This document shows positions 8,563 to 16,850 of a stretch of 64,000 nucleotides of DNA, in pieces. Below the pieces are notes generated by a model, which made no database searches, was not told the DNA's origin, and saw only the letters and a program-made list of their open reading frames with translations. Every line of letters starts with the position of its first letter. The first letter of the stretch is position 1. Origin of the DNA: Candidatus Pelagibacter communis (GTDB lineage Bacteria; Pseudomonadota; Alphaproteobacteria; Pelagibacterales; Pelagibacteraceae); assembly GCF_001180185.1 (NCBI RefSeq), contig NZ_CVSS01000008.1, positions 36,001 to 100,000 on the forward strand, in the 5' to 3' direction. A program made the translations under genes and the position numbers.

Positions 8563-8890
8563 TTTAAAGCTAGTAATAAATAACTCTTATAAAAAAATTG
8601 AAGATAAATATTTTTTTGAAAAGGATGAGTTGAAAATAATTTTAGACTTGTATGCTAAAATGGTTTCAGAAGGCTCATGGAAAGATTATGGACTGAATAT
8701 CTCTAGTAAACAAGTAAGCTTTAGTGTCTTTAAAAATGCAACTGAGAATGCACTTTACAAAATTTGTAAAAACTTTAGACCAAAAAATAAAAATTTAAAA
8801 TACTTAATTACTGATACAAATGGTAAAATATTAAAAAATTCTTTTGAGTTAAAAAGCTTATTAAAAAATATAAGTTGGAAAAAACTTTAG
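8552..8890 (+). CDS. DUF2794 family protein
   Basis: This 112-aa soluble protein of unknown function is widespread in alphaproteobacteria. The recognisable pattern is FEKDELKIILDLYAKMVSEG, then WKDYGLN, SFSVFKNATENALYKI and a C-terminal ELKSLLKNISWKKL. It has no membrane segment or signal peptide. It overlaps the end of the septation-protein gene by 11 nt, which implies co-translation. It ends 2 nt from the convergent Bax-inhibitor-1 gene. No reaction can be assigned. Confidence 0.75.
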   Translation: MTNNLKLVINNSYKKIEDKYFFEKDELKIILDLYAKMVSEGSWKDYGLNISSKQVSFSVFKNATENALYKICKNFRPKNKNLKYLITDTNGKILKNSFELKSLLKNISWKKL

Positions 8891-8892
8891 AA

Positions 8893-9654
8893 TTATCTTC
8901 TTTGACCAAACAATCTTAAGAGCATAATAAATAAGTTGATAAAATCAAGATAAAGAGTTAAAGCACCCATCACTGCTTTTTTACCAACTAGTTCACCAGT
9001 ATCACTAGCAACATACATGTTTTTAATTTTTTGAGTGTCATATGCTGTCAATCCTACAAAAATCAAAACACCAATTATAGATATTACAAAGTACATCATT
9101 GATGACTTTAAAAATATATTAACTAATGAAGCAATAATTATTCCAATTAATCCCATCATTAAGAATGATCCAAATTTAGTCAAATCTCTCTTAGTTGTGT
9201 AGCCGTAAATACTCATCGCACCAAAAGTTGCTGATGATATAAAAAACACTCTTGTTACACTTAAACCGGTATATACAAGCAAGATTGATGATAAAGACAG
9301 TCCCATTAAAGCTGCAAATATCCAAAATGTTGTTTGAGCTTTTGATGCACTCATTTTATTTATTCCAAAACTCATGTAAAAAACAATTCCAAGTGGTGCC
9401 AACATTACAATCCACTTCAAACCTGACATATAAATAGCATTTCCAAACTGAGTTAAAGATACTATCGTTCCATTAGGATCTGTTATTACAGACATTTTAA
9501 ATGATATCAGTGCAATAATACCAGTTAAGAGGACACCTGTAGCCATATAATTATAAACTTTTAACATGTAGGCTCTTAAGCCTTCATCCATCACCGCTGT
9601 GGATTGCTGAGCTACTTTTTCTCTGTTTAAAATTCCGTGTTTATCGAATTCCAT
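8893..9654 (-). CDS. Bax inhibitor-1/YccA family membrane protein
   Basis: This 253-aa protein has about seven membrane helices after a short N-terminal cytoplasmic part. Family features include LRAYMLKVYNYMATGVLLTG at the first helix and the C-terminal AYDTQKIKNMY segment, whose Asp is part of the di-aspartyl pH sensor of bacterial BI-1 proteins (known from BsYetJ). Members are proton-sensitive calcium leak channels or interact with membrane proteases. The gene stands alone between convergent DUF2794 and a divergent aldo/keto reductase. Confidence 0.9.
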   Translation of the reverse strand: MEFDKHGILNREKVAQQSTAVMDEGLRAYMLKVYNYMATGVLLTGIIALISFKMSVITDPNGTIVSLTQFGNAIYMSGLKWIVMLAPLGIVFYMSFGINKMSASKAQTTFWIFAALMGLSLSSILLVYTGLSVTRVFFISSATFGAMSIYGYTTKRDLTKFGSFLMMGLIGIIIASLVNIFLKSSMMYFVISIIGVLIFVGLTAYDTQKIKNMYVASDTGELVGKKAVMGALTLYLDFINLFIMLLRLFGQRR

Positions 9655-9716
9655 AATTAGTTAGATATAATAGTCTTTTACTAATTATTCAAGATACCTT
9701 AAAAGGTTTAACTTCT

Positions 9717-10754
9717 ATGAATTACAAAACATTAGGTAATACTGACATAAAAGTAAGTACAATTTGTCTCGGAACTATGACTTGGGGTGAGCAAAATACT
9801 GAAAAAGAGGGTTTTCAGCAGATGGATTATGCCCTAGATCAAGGTGTAAATTTTTGGGACACTGCTGAATTATACTCAATACCTCCTAAAGAAGAAACAT
9901 TTGGTCATACTGAAATAATTATTGGAAACTGGTTTGAGAAAACAAAAAAAAGAGACAAAGTAATCTTAGCTACTAAAGTTGCAGGGCCAGCTAGAGAATA
10001 TATTAGAGGTGGCGGAAATAACTACACTTTAAAAAGAATGACAGAAGCTCTTCATAACAGTCTAAAAAGATTAAAAACTGATTATATAGATCTATATCAA
10101 TTACATTGGCCAGAAAGAAATACAAATACCTTTGGTAGACTAGGTTATGAGCATAATGAAAGTAAAGAGTGGAATAGATTCGAAGATGTTTTGAATTATT
10201 TAAGTAAGTTCATAAAAGAAGGAAAAATAAGAAATATTGGATTGTCAAATGAGACCCCTTGGGGTGTTTCTAAATGCCTTAGTTTGGCAAAAGGAAATGA
10301 TTTGCCAAGAATGTTGAGTATTCAAAACCCCTACAGTTTATTGAATAGAACATATGAGGTAGGATTAGCAGAAATTTCTATCAGAGAGGAAATAGGATTA
10401 TTAGGATATTCACCTCTTGCAAGTGGTTATTTAACTGGAAAATATCGTGATAATCAATTGCCAAAAAATTCAAGGCTTGAGAGAGACGGGGACTTTTGGA
10501 CACGTTACAACAAGCCAAATACATCTAAAGCTGTCGATGCTTATTATGAAATTGCTCAAAAGTATAATATAGATTTTACTCAAATGTCATTGAAATTTTG
10601 TGAGATTCAACCTTTCATGACAAGCGTAATTATTGGAGCTACTACAATGGACCAGTTGAAAACTAACATAGAAAGTGTAAATATTAATTTAACTAATGAA
10701 ATTGTTGATGAAATAAATGAAATTCAAAAAATTTACCCAAATCCATGTCCTTAA
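9717..10754 (+). CDS. aldo/keto reductase (Tas-like subgroup)
   Basis: This 345-aa NADPH-dependent oxidoreductase has a TIM-barrel fold. Visible are the N-terminal GNTDIKVSTICLGTMTWG, the catalytic region FWDTAELYSIPP (Asp and Tyr), the lysine strand ATKVAG and the histidine strand LYQLHWPER. These together give the Asp-Tyr-Lys-His tetrad. The insertion after FWDTAELYSIPP and the strand context resemble E. coli Tas. The substrate is unknown. The stop overlaps the IalB-type gene by 10 nt. Confidence 0.88.
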   Translation: MNYKTLGNTDIKVSTICLGTMTWGEQNTEKEGFQQMDYALDQGVNFWDTAELYSIPPKEETFGHTEIIIGNWFEKTKKRDKVILATKVAGPAREYIRGGGNNYTLKRMTEALHNSLKRLKTDYIDLYQLHWPERNTNTFGRLGYEHNESKEWNRFEDVLNYLSKFIKEGKIRNIGLSNETPWGVSKCLSLAKGNDLPRMLSIQNPYSLLNRTYEVGLAEISIREEIGLLGYSPLASGYLTGKYRDNQLPKNSRLERDGDFWTRYNKPNTSKAVDAYYEIAQKYNIDFTQMSLKFCEIQPFMTSVIIGATTMDQLKTNIESVNINLTNEIVDEINEIQKIYPNPCP

Positions 10755-11257
10755 TTAAAAAATATTACATATACTTTTTGTTAGTTGTTTCCCTATCCAT
10801 AACACCACTAAAAGCAGAAGAGTTAAAAGAAATTGGAAAATTTAAAGATTGGAAAACAATGATTTTAATTGAACAAACTGGAACCGTATGTTTTGCACAA
10901 TCAACTCCAGTTTTACAGGCACCAAAATCAAATAAAAGAGATGCAAGATTATTTGTAACTTTTAGACCAAGTGAAAAAATTAAAGATGAAGTAAGCGCTA
11001 GTCCTGGTTATGAATTTAATAAAAATAATTCTGTTACTGCAATATCTGGAAAAAATAAAATTAAATTTGATATTGTACAACAAGGTTTTGCTTGGATCGC
11101 TGATAACAAAATTGAAAAAAAAATGATTAAAGTTATGAAAAAAGGTTCCAGAATTATGATTACAGGGTATAATCAAAAAGGTTCTCAAACAATAGATCAT
11201 TATTCACTTCTAGGTTTTACTAAAGCTTATAATGCTGCAAAATCAGCTTGTAGCTAA
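10745..11257 (+). CDS. invasion-associated locus B (IalB) family secreted protein
   Basis: This 170-aa protein has a signal peptide (about 1-24, ending LKAEE). The mature part fits the IalB family of alphaproteobacteria: an early DWKT/VCFAQS strand with a cysteine, a central FVTFRPSEK segment and a C-terminal FTKAYNAAKSACS with the second cysteine, suggesting one disulfide. The name comes from Bartonella; in free-living bacteria the role is unknown. The start overlaps the aldo/keto reductase by 10 nt and argG follows by 3 nt. Confidence 0.78.
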   Translation: MSLIKKYYIYFLLVVSLSITPLKAEELKEIGKFKDWKTMILIEQTGTVCFAQSTPVLQAPKSNKRDARLFVTFRPSEKIKDEVSASPGYEFNKNNSVTAISGKNKIKFDIVQQGFAWIADNKIEKKMIKVMKKGSRIMITGYNQKGSQTIDHYSLLGFTKAYNAAKSACS

Positions 11258-11260
11258 TTG

Positions 11261-12448
11261 ATGAAACCAAAGAAAAAAATTGTTCTGGCTTATTCTGGAG
11301 GCCTCGATACTTCTATAATTTTAAAATGGCTACAAGAAAATTATAATGCAGAAGTTATTTGTTACACTGCAGATATAGGTCAAAAAATTGATAGAAAAAA
11401 AATAACTTCTAATGCAAAAAAATTTGGTGTTAAAAAAATTATAATTCAAGATTTAAAAGATAAATTTGTTAAAGATTATGTTTACCCTATGATAAGAGGG
11501 CATGCAATTTATGAGGGATTTTATTTACTAGGAACTTCAATTGCTCGGCCGCTCATTGCTAAAAATCAAATTAAAATAGCAAAAAAATTTAAAGCGTATG
11601 CTGTTTCACATGGAGCGACAGGAAAAGGGAACGATCAGATAAGATTTGAGCTTGGTTATCATTATTTTGGGCCTAAAATAAAAGTTATAGCACCTTGGAG
11701 AATTTGGAATTTAAAATCTAGAACTGATTTAATAAATTATGCAAAAAAACATAAAATAGAAATTCCTAAAGACAAAAAAGGTGCTCCACCTTTCTCAGTA
11801 GATGATAATTTATTTCATACTTCAACAGAAGGAAAAGTCTTAGAGAACCCAAGAAATTCAGCTCCAGAGTTTATTTTTCAAAGAACTAATTCTCCTGAAA
11901 AAGCTCCAAGTAAACCATCCTTTGTTACAATTAATTTTAAAAAAGGAGACCCTTTTGCAATCAACGGAAAAAAAATGTCTCCTTCAAAACTATTAGAGAA
12001 ACTTAATAATATTGCTGGAAAAAATGGGATAGGAAGAGTCGATTTAGTTGAAAATAGATTTATAGGAATAAAATCTAGAGGTGTATATGAAACACCAGGA
12101 GGAACTTTATTAATCCATGCACAGAGAGCAATTGAATCTGTAACTTTAGATAAAGAAACTATGCATAAAAAAGATCAGATAATGCCTAGATATGCTGAGC
12201 TTATTTATAATGGATATTGGTATTCTAAAGAAAGATCTAATCTTCAAAAAGTTGTGGACCTCAAAAAAAGCAAAGTTAACGGATCAGTGAAACTTAAACT
12301 TTATAAAGGAAACATAATAACAGAGTCTAGACGGACAAATAGCTTGGCATATTCAATGAAAAAAGTTTCGTTTGAAGAAAATAAATCTTTCAAAAAATCT
12401 AGTGTTGAAAGATTTATTAATTATCACAAAAAAAGATTACGATCATAA
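11261..12448 (+). CDS. argG: argininosuccinate synthase
   Basis: This 395-aa enzyme ligates citrulline and aspartate with ATP hydrolysis to AMP in arginine synthesis. It has the ATP-pyrophosphatase motif AYSGGLDTS near residue 9, ATGKGNDQIRFE for ATP and citrulline binding, and the conserved ERSNLQ in the C-terminal tetramerisation domain. A TTG at 11258 directly precedes the ATG at 11261; I chose the ATG. It is probably co-transcribed with the two genes upstream and with the photolyase-like gene 6 nt downstream. Confidence 0.97.
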   Translation: MKPKKKIVLAYSGGLDTSIILKWLQENYNAEVICYTADIGQKIDRKKITSNAKKFGVKKIIIQDLKDKFVKDYVYPMIRGHAIYEGFYLLGTSIARPLIAKNQIKIAKKFKAYAVSHGATGKGNDQIRFELGYHYFGPKIKVIAPWRIWNLKSRTDLINYAKKHKIEIPKDKKGAPPFSVDDNLFHTSTEGKVLENPRNSAPEFIFQRTNSPEKAPSKPSFVTINFKKGDPFAINGKKMSPSKLLEKLNNIAGKNGIGRVDLVENRFIGIKSRGVYETPGGTLLIHAQRAIESVTLDKETMHKKDQIMPRYAELIYNGYWYSKERSNLQKVVDLKKSKVNGSVKLKLYKGNIITESRRTNSLAYSMKKVSFEENKSFKKSSVERFINYHKKRLRS

Positions 12449-12454
12449 ATCACT

Positions 12455-13594
12455 ATGAAATTTGAAAATTCAAGGGCAAAGGCTATTGAGAAATTAAATG
12501 AGTTTGTAGAAAAAAATTTATCTGAATATTCAAAGTTAAGAAATTTTGATTTTGGACCAGAAAAGAGATCAAATGTTTCTTGTTTGTCTCCTTACATCAC
12601 CCATGGGATAATTAATGAACAAGAAATAATTCAAAAATCACTAAACAAATTTTCTTTTTCAAAAAACGAAAAGTTTATTCAAGAAGTTTTATGGCGAACT
12701 TATTGGAAAGGTTGGTTAGAGTTGAGACCAAATGTTTGGACAGATTATCTTGTTGAATTAAACAAAATAAAAAATGAATTTAAAAATAATCAAAATTATT
12801 TTTCTGCGATAGAAGGAAAAACTAAGATAGAGTGTTTTAATGAGTGGGTAAAAGAACTAAAAGAGAATAATTATTTACATAATCACACCAGAATGTGGTT
12901 TGCCAGTATTTGGATTTTTACTTTAGAATTACCTTGGCAATTGGGTGCAGAATTTTTTCTGCAACATCTTTATGATGGGGATGCTGCATCAAATACTCTT
13001 GGTTGGCGATGGGTTGCTGGAGTTCAAACTCAAGGGAAACATTACCTTGCAAGTGAATGGAATATTAAAAAATTCACTAACAATAGATTTCAAAATATAA
13101 AATTAAATGAAAATGCTCCTCCAAAAGTATCTGAAAAATCTTATCAAATAATTAAACAGAATTTCAATAACCCGCAAAAAATTGAGAATAAGAATCTTTT
13201 AATTTTTGAAAATAATCTCTCGTTTGAAATCACTGACTTTAAAGATAACAACTTTAAAAAAATTTATCTAGTTTCTAATAAAAATGAAAATAGAGTAATA
13301 AAACTCAGTGAAAAGTTAGTGAAATTTAAATCTCATTTAATAGAAGACCAAGAACAAAGATTAAAAAATCAATCTATTGATTGTCAAATTATAGATATAA
13401 GTGAATTAACAAATATTGAAAATTGTTATGGTTTATATCCAACGGTAGGTGAAAATTTAGATTTTTTAAATTCGAATAATTTAAAGATAGATTTTTTATA
13501 TAGAAATCTTGATCAATTGGCTTGGCAATACTGCAATAAAGGATTTTTTAATTTTAAAAATTATATTCCCAAAATAGTCTCGACTTTTAACTAA
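12455..13594 (+). CDS. photolyase/cryptochrome-like FAD-binding protein lacking the N-terminal antenna domain
   Basis: This 379-aa protein begins directly with the helical FAD-binding domain of the photolyase/cryptochrome family. Blocks include SPYITHG (45-51), LWRTYWKGWLE (79-89), NHTRMWFAS (143-151) and DGDAASNTLGWRWVAG (174-189). The usual N-terminal alpha/beta antenna domain (about 130-200 residues) is missing. A C-terminal region of about 165 residues (215-379) follows the FAD domain instead. It has alternating beta-strand/helix patterns (LLIFENN, KIYLVSNK, DCQIID) and could be a displaced Rossmann-like domain (inference). Whether it repairs DNA or senses light is unknown. Confidence 0.8.
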   Translation: MKFENSRAKAIEKLNEFVEKNLSEYSKLRNFDFGPEKRSNVSCLSPYITHGIINEQEIIQKSLNKFSFSKNEKFIQEVLWRTYWKGWLELRPNVWTDYLVELNKIKNEFKNNQNYFSAIEGKTKIECFNEWVKELKENNYLHNHTRMWFASIWIFTLELPWQLGAEFFLQHLYDGDAASNTLGWRWVAGVQTQGKHYLASEWNIKKFTNNRFQNIKLNENAPPKVSEKSYQIIKQNFNNPQKIENKNLLIFENNLSFEITDFKDNNFKKIYLVSNKNENRVIKLSEKLVKFKSHLIEDQEQRLKNQSIDCQIIDISELTNIENCYGLYPTVGENLDFLNSNNLKIDFLYRNLDQLAWQYCNKGFFNFKNYIPKIVSTFN

Positions 13595-13812
13595 AACCAA
13601 CGAACCATCCCAATAATTCCAGCTGTTGCATAAAAAAATTGTAATAACAAAATTCCTTTATGACCACCCCTATAAGCCCAAATTCCAATTAAAATAGCTG
13701 ACAAAAGCAATAGACAAAAACCAAAAAATTCTATTCCTATATTTAAAGCAACAAACAAGGAATATAATATTGCAGTTATAACCCCTGCCCATTCAAAGAT
13801 CTTATTATTCAT
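13591..13812 (-). CDS. small membrane protein, 73 aa, unknown function
   Basis: This 73-aa hydrophobic protein has two to three predicted helices (about 8-26, 29-46, 52-70), a GGHKG turn and a terminal MVRWF. It overlaps the upstream amidotransferase by 4 nt (its ATG lies inside the last codons), so it is likely translated with it. It also overlaps the convergent photolyase-like gene by 4 nt. I do not recognise the family; the pattern is loosely like PnuC-type or other small integral membrane proteins. Confidence 0.6.
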   Translation of the reverse strand: MNNKIFEWAGVITAILYSLFVALNIGIEFFGFCLLLLSAILIGIWAYRGGHKGILLLQFFYATAGIIGMVRWF

Positions 13813-14528
13813 AAAAGTTTTTTAAAATTATCATAAAGGATTGTAGAATAGTTATTCATATCTTTCATGTTATCTTTTGCAGATTGGTCAAACTTTTCTA
13901 ATGCACCATTACCAAGCTGATCCTCTAAAGCTTTTTTGTATTCCGGTACACATCCCCACTCATTGACTGTGGTGTCTTTAATTTCTATATGAAATTGAAT
14001 TCCATAAGCATGGTTTTGATATTTAAAGATTTGATACTTGGTAATTGGAGAAGAGGCTAATAAAGTTACATCTTTATTATTTTCAATACCTTGAACCTCA
14101 TAAGAGTGCCATTGTAAACTTTTAATCGTATTAGGAAATTTTGAAAATAATTTATCTTCGTCTTTTTCATTAGAGAAATTAATATCCATAATTCCTATTT
14201 CTGCTGGTTTAGATTTAACTACTTTTCCACCAATCACTTCTCCTAAAAGCTGACAACCTAAACAAAAACCTAAATAGGGTTTTTTTAAATTAACAACAAA
14301 TTCTTTAATTGCTTTCTTTTCTTCTATTAACCAAGGATATTCTTGTTCCATATAGGTATCCATTGGACCCCCCATGCAAAACATTCCATCAAATTTACTT
14401 AAATCATCTGGTATTTTTTTACCTTCATCTAACTGAATGGTAGTTAAATTTAATCCATCAGTTAGCATAAGGTCTTTTATATAACCAGGATCTTCAATTT
14501 TTATGTGTTGTAAAATAATAATGTTCAA
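13809..14528 (-). CDS. class I glutamine amidotransferase-like protein
   Basis: This stand-alone GATase1 domain has 239 aa. The nucleophile elbow GFCLGCQLLG gives Cys89, MGGPMDTYMEQEYPWL is the usual GMP-synthase-like segment, and the catalytic histidine and glutamate are in YGIQFHIEIKD. Proteins of this type hydrolyse glutamine or gamma-glutamyl amides. With no partner synthetase nearby, gamma-glutamyl hydrolysis is plausible. The start is ATG at 14526-14528. The gene overlaps the 73-aa membrane protein by 4 nt. Confidence 0.85.
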   Translation of the reverse strand: MNIIILQHIKIEDPGYIKDLMLTDGLNLTTIQLDEGKKIPDDLSKFDGMFCMGGPMDTYMEQEYPWLIEEKKAIKEFVVNLKKPYLGFCLGCQLLGEVIGGKVVKSKPAEIGIMDINFSNEKDEDKLFSKFPNTIKSLQWHSYEVQGIENNKDVTLLASSPITKYQIFKYQNHAYGIQFHIEIKDTTVNEWGCVPEYKKALEDQLGNGALEKFDQSAKDNMKDMNNYSTILYDNFKKLL

Positions 14529-14608
14529 TACTTTTTATTTTAACTTATATAAATTTTTTAAACAATAATTTACTGGTCTAATTAAAAGTTGAAAGTTTTT
14601 TTTAAAAT

Positions 14609-15298
14609 CTATCTTGCTAGTTTTATAAAAATATCACCCATACCAGCATCTAAATTTTCTAAAGGTGTATTATTTCTTAGTTCACAATATCTACCAGTAA
14701 CTTGGTGACTTTTGACCAAGTCTATTTCATTTTTTTCACAATTTTTCCCATTGTGCAATAAACCTATTACAATTCGACCATTTAGACTATAAACCTCTGA
14801 TTTATTTATTTTTTCACCATCACAAAAATAATCTTTGTTTACTCTATTAGGAAAATCTTTTTTAGCACAAGGATTCTTTATTGTTAAAACATAAAATTCT
14901 TTGAAACCATCTTCAAATTTATATTCTATTTTTTGAGCCTCAGAATACTTCATAAGATCACATGAACATGGAACACAGCATCTATAATAGTTTCCACAGA
15001 TTTTTTTGTTTGTTTTACTTTCTTTAATAAATAAAAATTCTGATTCACTGTTTGGATCGATCAGGGATCCAGAAACTGCACAATATAATTTATTAAATTC
15101 AATAAAGTCTTTATAGGTAATTTTTTTATCTATAATATATTTAAAAAATTTTGGTCCTGCGGCATTTCTATTTTTATCTGGGAATATTCTCGACCAATCG
15201 GTAATTAGCTCTTTGTGATAGTTTTTTTCCTCAGCAAACGATTTAAGTTGAAATAATATTACGAACACAATCAAAGATATATTAAATGTTTTTTTCAA
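14609..15298 (-). CDS. secreted cysteine-rich protein, unknown function
   Basis: This 229-aa protein has a signal peptide (about 1-22, ending SFAEE) and ten cysteines in the mature part, including the cluster CGNYYRCCVPCSCD near the middle and later isolated Cys in NPC, YFC, NC and RYC contexts. The even number suggests disulfides, or a metal or cofactor site. The start overlaps the end of the FG-GAP/ASPIC gene by 4 nt, so it closes a four-gene operon that begins with a photolyase/cryptochrome. I do not recognise a family. Confidence 0.75.
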   Translation of the reverse strand: MKKTFNISLIVFVILFQLKSFAEEKNYHKELITDWSRIFPDKNRNAAGPKFFKYIIDKKITYKDFIEFNKLYCAVSGSLIDPNSESEFLFIKESKTNKKICGNYYRCCVPCSCDLMKYSEAQKIEYKFEDGFKEFYVLTIKNPCAKKDFPNRVNKDYFCDGEKINKSEVYSLNGRIVIGLLHNGKNCEKNEIDLVKSHQVTGRYCELRNNTPLENLDAGMGDIFIKLAR

Positions 15299-16740
15299 TT
15301 TTGTTTTACAGTAATTGTTTGGTTTAACTTGCTAATATCAATTAATTTTATACTTCCATTTGTCCATCTAACCTCCACTTTAAAATTTTTTTCATTTTTT
15401 CTAATTCCATAATGTGCCACAGGCTCCATTTGACATAGGTAACCAGATCCTGCGTCAATAGTTTTTGAGTGTTTTCTCTGATCGGTTATTAATGTTACTG
15501 TAGCTCCTCTTGCTGGAGCACCATGTTTGTTAAGTGGTTTAATTCTTAAATATTTATTTTCTTTTTTAACTATCGCCTTGTACAAAGTTAATGTTTGTTC
15601 TTTACTTTCACCTCTAGAAACTAATAATTCTAAAATTCCATCATTATCTATATCTGCAACAGCTGCTCCAGTTCCGTAACCATCAGCTTCGAGTCCTACC
15701 TGGAAATCTATTTGTTCAAATTTACCATTATCTTTTATTCGAAATAATTTATTTGGTTCTGCAATATTGTTCATGAAAACTTCATCAAATCCATCGTTAT
15801 CAAAATCTGCAGAAATAATTGTTCTTATCCTAGAGGGTTGGTCAAAATCTTTATTGCCAATATCTTTAAATTCATTATTTTCTAATACATAGGCTCTATG
15901 GTAACCACGCCAATTTCCACTCAAGATATCTAATCTACCACGATAATATATGTCAGATAAAGCTGTGCCTCTACCATTTTGGATAACATCATCTACTCTA
16001 TAATTAAAAGCTACGTCTTCAAAATTTCCATTATTATTCTTAAAAAGAAAATTTGCTCCTCTTTCATTTGCTGCAAAAATATCTGCTTTTGTTGTTAGAA
16101 TATGTCCCGACACTACTGCTCTTCCACCAGTAATGTTATCAATATTTAAATTCTTAGCTTGATCTTTTATTGTCTCGTTTTCAATCTCATAAAATCTTGT
16201 TGGTCCACCGTAGTTAGCAACATAAATACCATATTCACCGTTTCCCTTTCTATCTACACAAACTACAGATCTTCCTGCTGTTAAATTTAGATTTTCCATA
16301 TTTTTCTCTAATTCAAATAAATCAAAATAATTATTGTTTTTAAAATCTAGCAATCTATCCGAATATTTTTTAACACCACTATATGTATCAGTGTTTAAAA
16401 AATAAATTTCTTCAAAACCATCTTTATCAATATCGCAAGAAGCAACTCCTATGGTTTTCTTTGAAGTATCTGAAAAAATTTTTTGTTGGTTTAAATCCTT
16501 TAATTTTCCATCCTGAAAAGCTAGAGCTAAATTTGGAAAGCCAAAACCTGTAACCAAAAACTCATAATTACCATCCATATTAAAATCTGTTACAGAAATA
16601 CCGTAGCTAAGTCTTTTCTTATTATTCTCAATAATTTTTGATAAATCCTCAAAAAATTCTGCACGAACATTATTTGAGAGAATTACAAATAAAAATAAAA
16701 TTAAATATTTATAAAAATTTTTTACTTTTTTGATGAACAT
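15295..16740 (-). CDS. secreted FG-GAP/VCBS-repeat protein with C-terminal ASPIC/UnbV domain (CRTAC1 family)
   Basis: This protein has 481 aa from ATG 16738-16740. It has a signal peptide (KYLILFLFVILSNNVRA). A series of FG-GAP/VCBS-type repeats with calcium-like loops follows (for example DFNMDGNYE, DIDKDGFEE, DFDNDGFDE, DIDNDGILE), consistent with a beta-propeller. The C-terminus is an ASPIC/UnbV domain (NKHGAPARGATVT to VRWTNGS). An in-frame start at 16794 is possible but would read through the DUF2256 gene in another frame and place 18 extra residues before the signal peptide, so 16740 is preferred. The last 19 nt of DUF2256 overlap its start. Role unknown; likely extracytoplasmic. Confidence 0.85.
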   Translation of the reverse strand: MFIKKVKNFYKYLILFLFVILSNNVRAEFFEDLSKIIENNKKRLSYGISVTDFNMDGNYEFLVTGFGFPNLALAFQDGKLKDLNQQKIFSDTSKKTIGVASCDIDKDGFEEIYFLNTDTYSGVKKYSDRLLDFKNNNYFDLFELEKNMENLNLTAGRSVVCVDRKGNGEYGIYVANYGGPTRFYEIENETIKDQAKNLNIDNITGGRAVVSGHILTTKADIFAANERGANFLFKNNNGNFEDVAFNYRVDDVIQNGRGTALSDIYYRGRLDILSGNWRGYHRAYVLENNEFKDIGNKDFDQPSRIRTIISADFDNDGFDEVFMNNIAEPNKLFRIKDNGKFEQIDFQVGLEADGYGTGAAVADIDNDGILELLVSRGESKEQTLTLYKAIVKKENKYLRIKPLNKHGAPARGATVTLITDQRKHSKTIDAGSGYLCQMEPVAHYGIRKNEKNFKVEVRWTNGSIKLIDISKLNQTITVKQN

Positions 16741-16850
16741 TTTTTTGAACAATATTTGACTTTTTCCCAATTTAATCTCCATTTTTTTCGCCAAACAAAA
16801 GGTCTTTTACAAACAAAACAAATTTTTGAAGGAAGATTTTCTTTTTTCAC
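16722..16850 (-). CDS. DUF2256 zinc-ribbon-like small protein
   Basis: This 42-aa gene starts with GTG at 16848-16850 and stops with TAA at 16722-16724. The protein contains KICFVCKRPFVWRKKW and VKYCSKKCSS, giving a CxxC followed by a CxxxC pair and the tryptophan-rich middle that define DUF2256. The family is known as a neighbour or fusion partner of cryptochrome/photolyase genes. Here the GTG shares its G with the TAG stop of the photolyase gene, which supports coupled translation. It is too short for common length cut-offs and lies across the upstream extension of the next gene. Function is unknown; zinc binding is likely. Confidence 0.88.
   Translation of the reverse strand: MKKENLPSKICFVCKRPFVWRKKWRLNWEKVKYCSKKCSSKK

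Noticed and set aside
16741..16794. Longer start for the FG-GAP/ASPIC gene
   Set aside because: These 18 codons lie in the DUF2256 gene in another frame and would precede the signal peptide. ATG 16740 gives a proper signal sequence.
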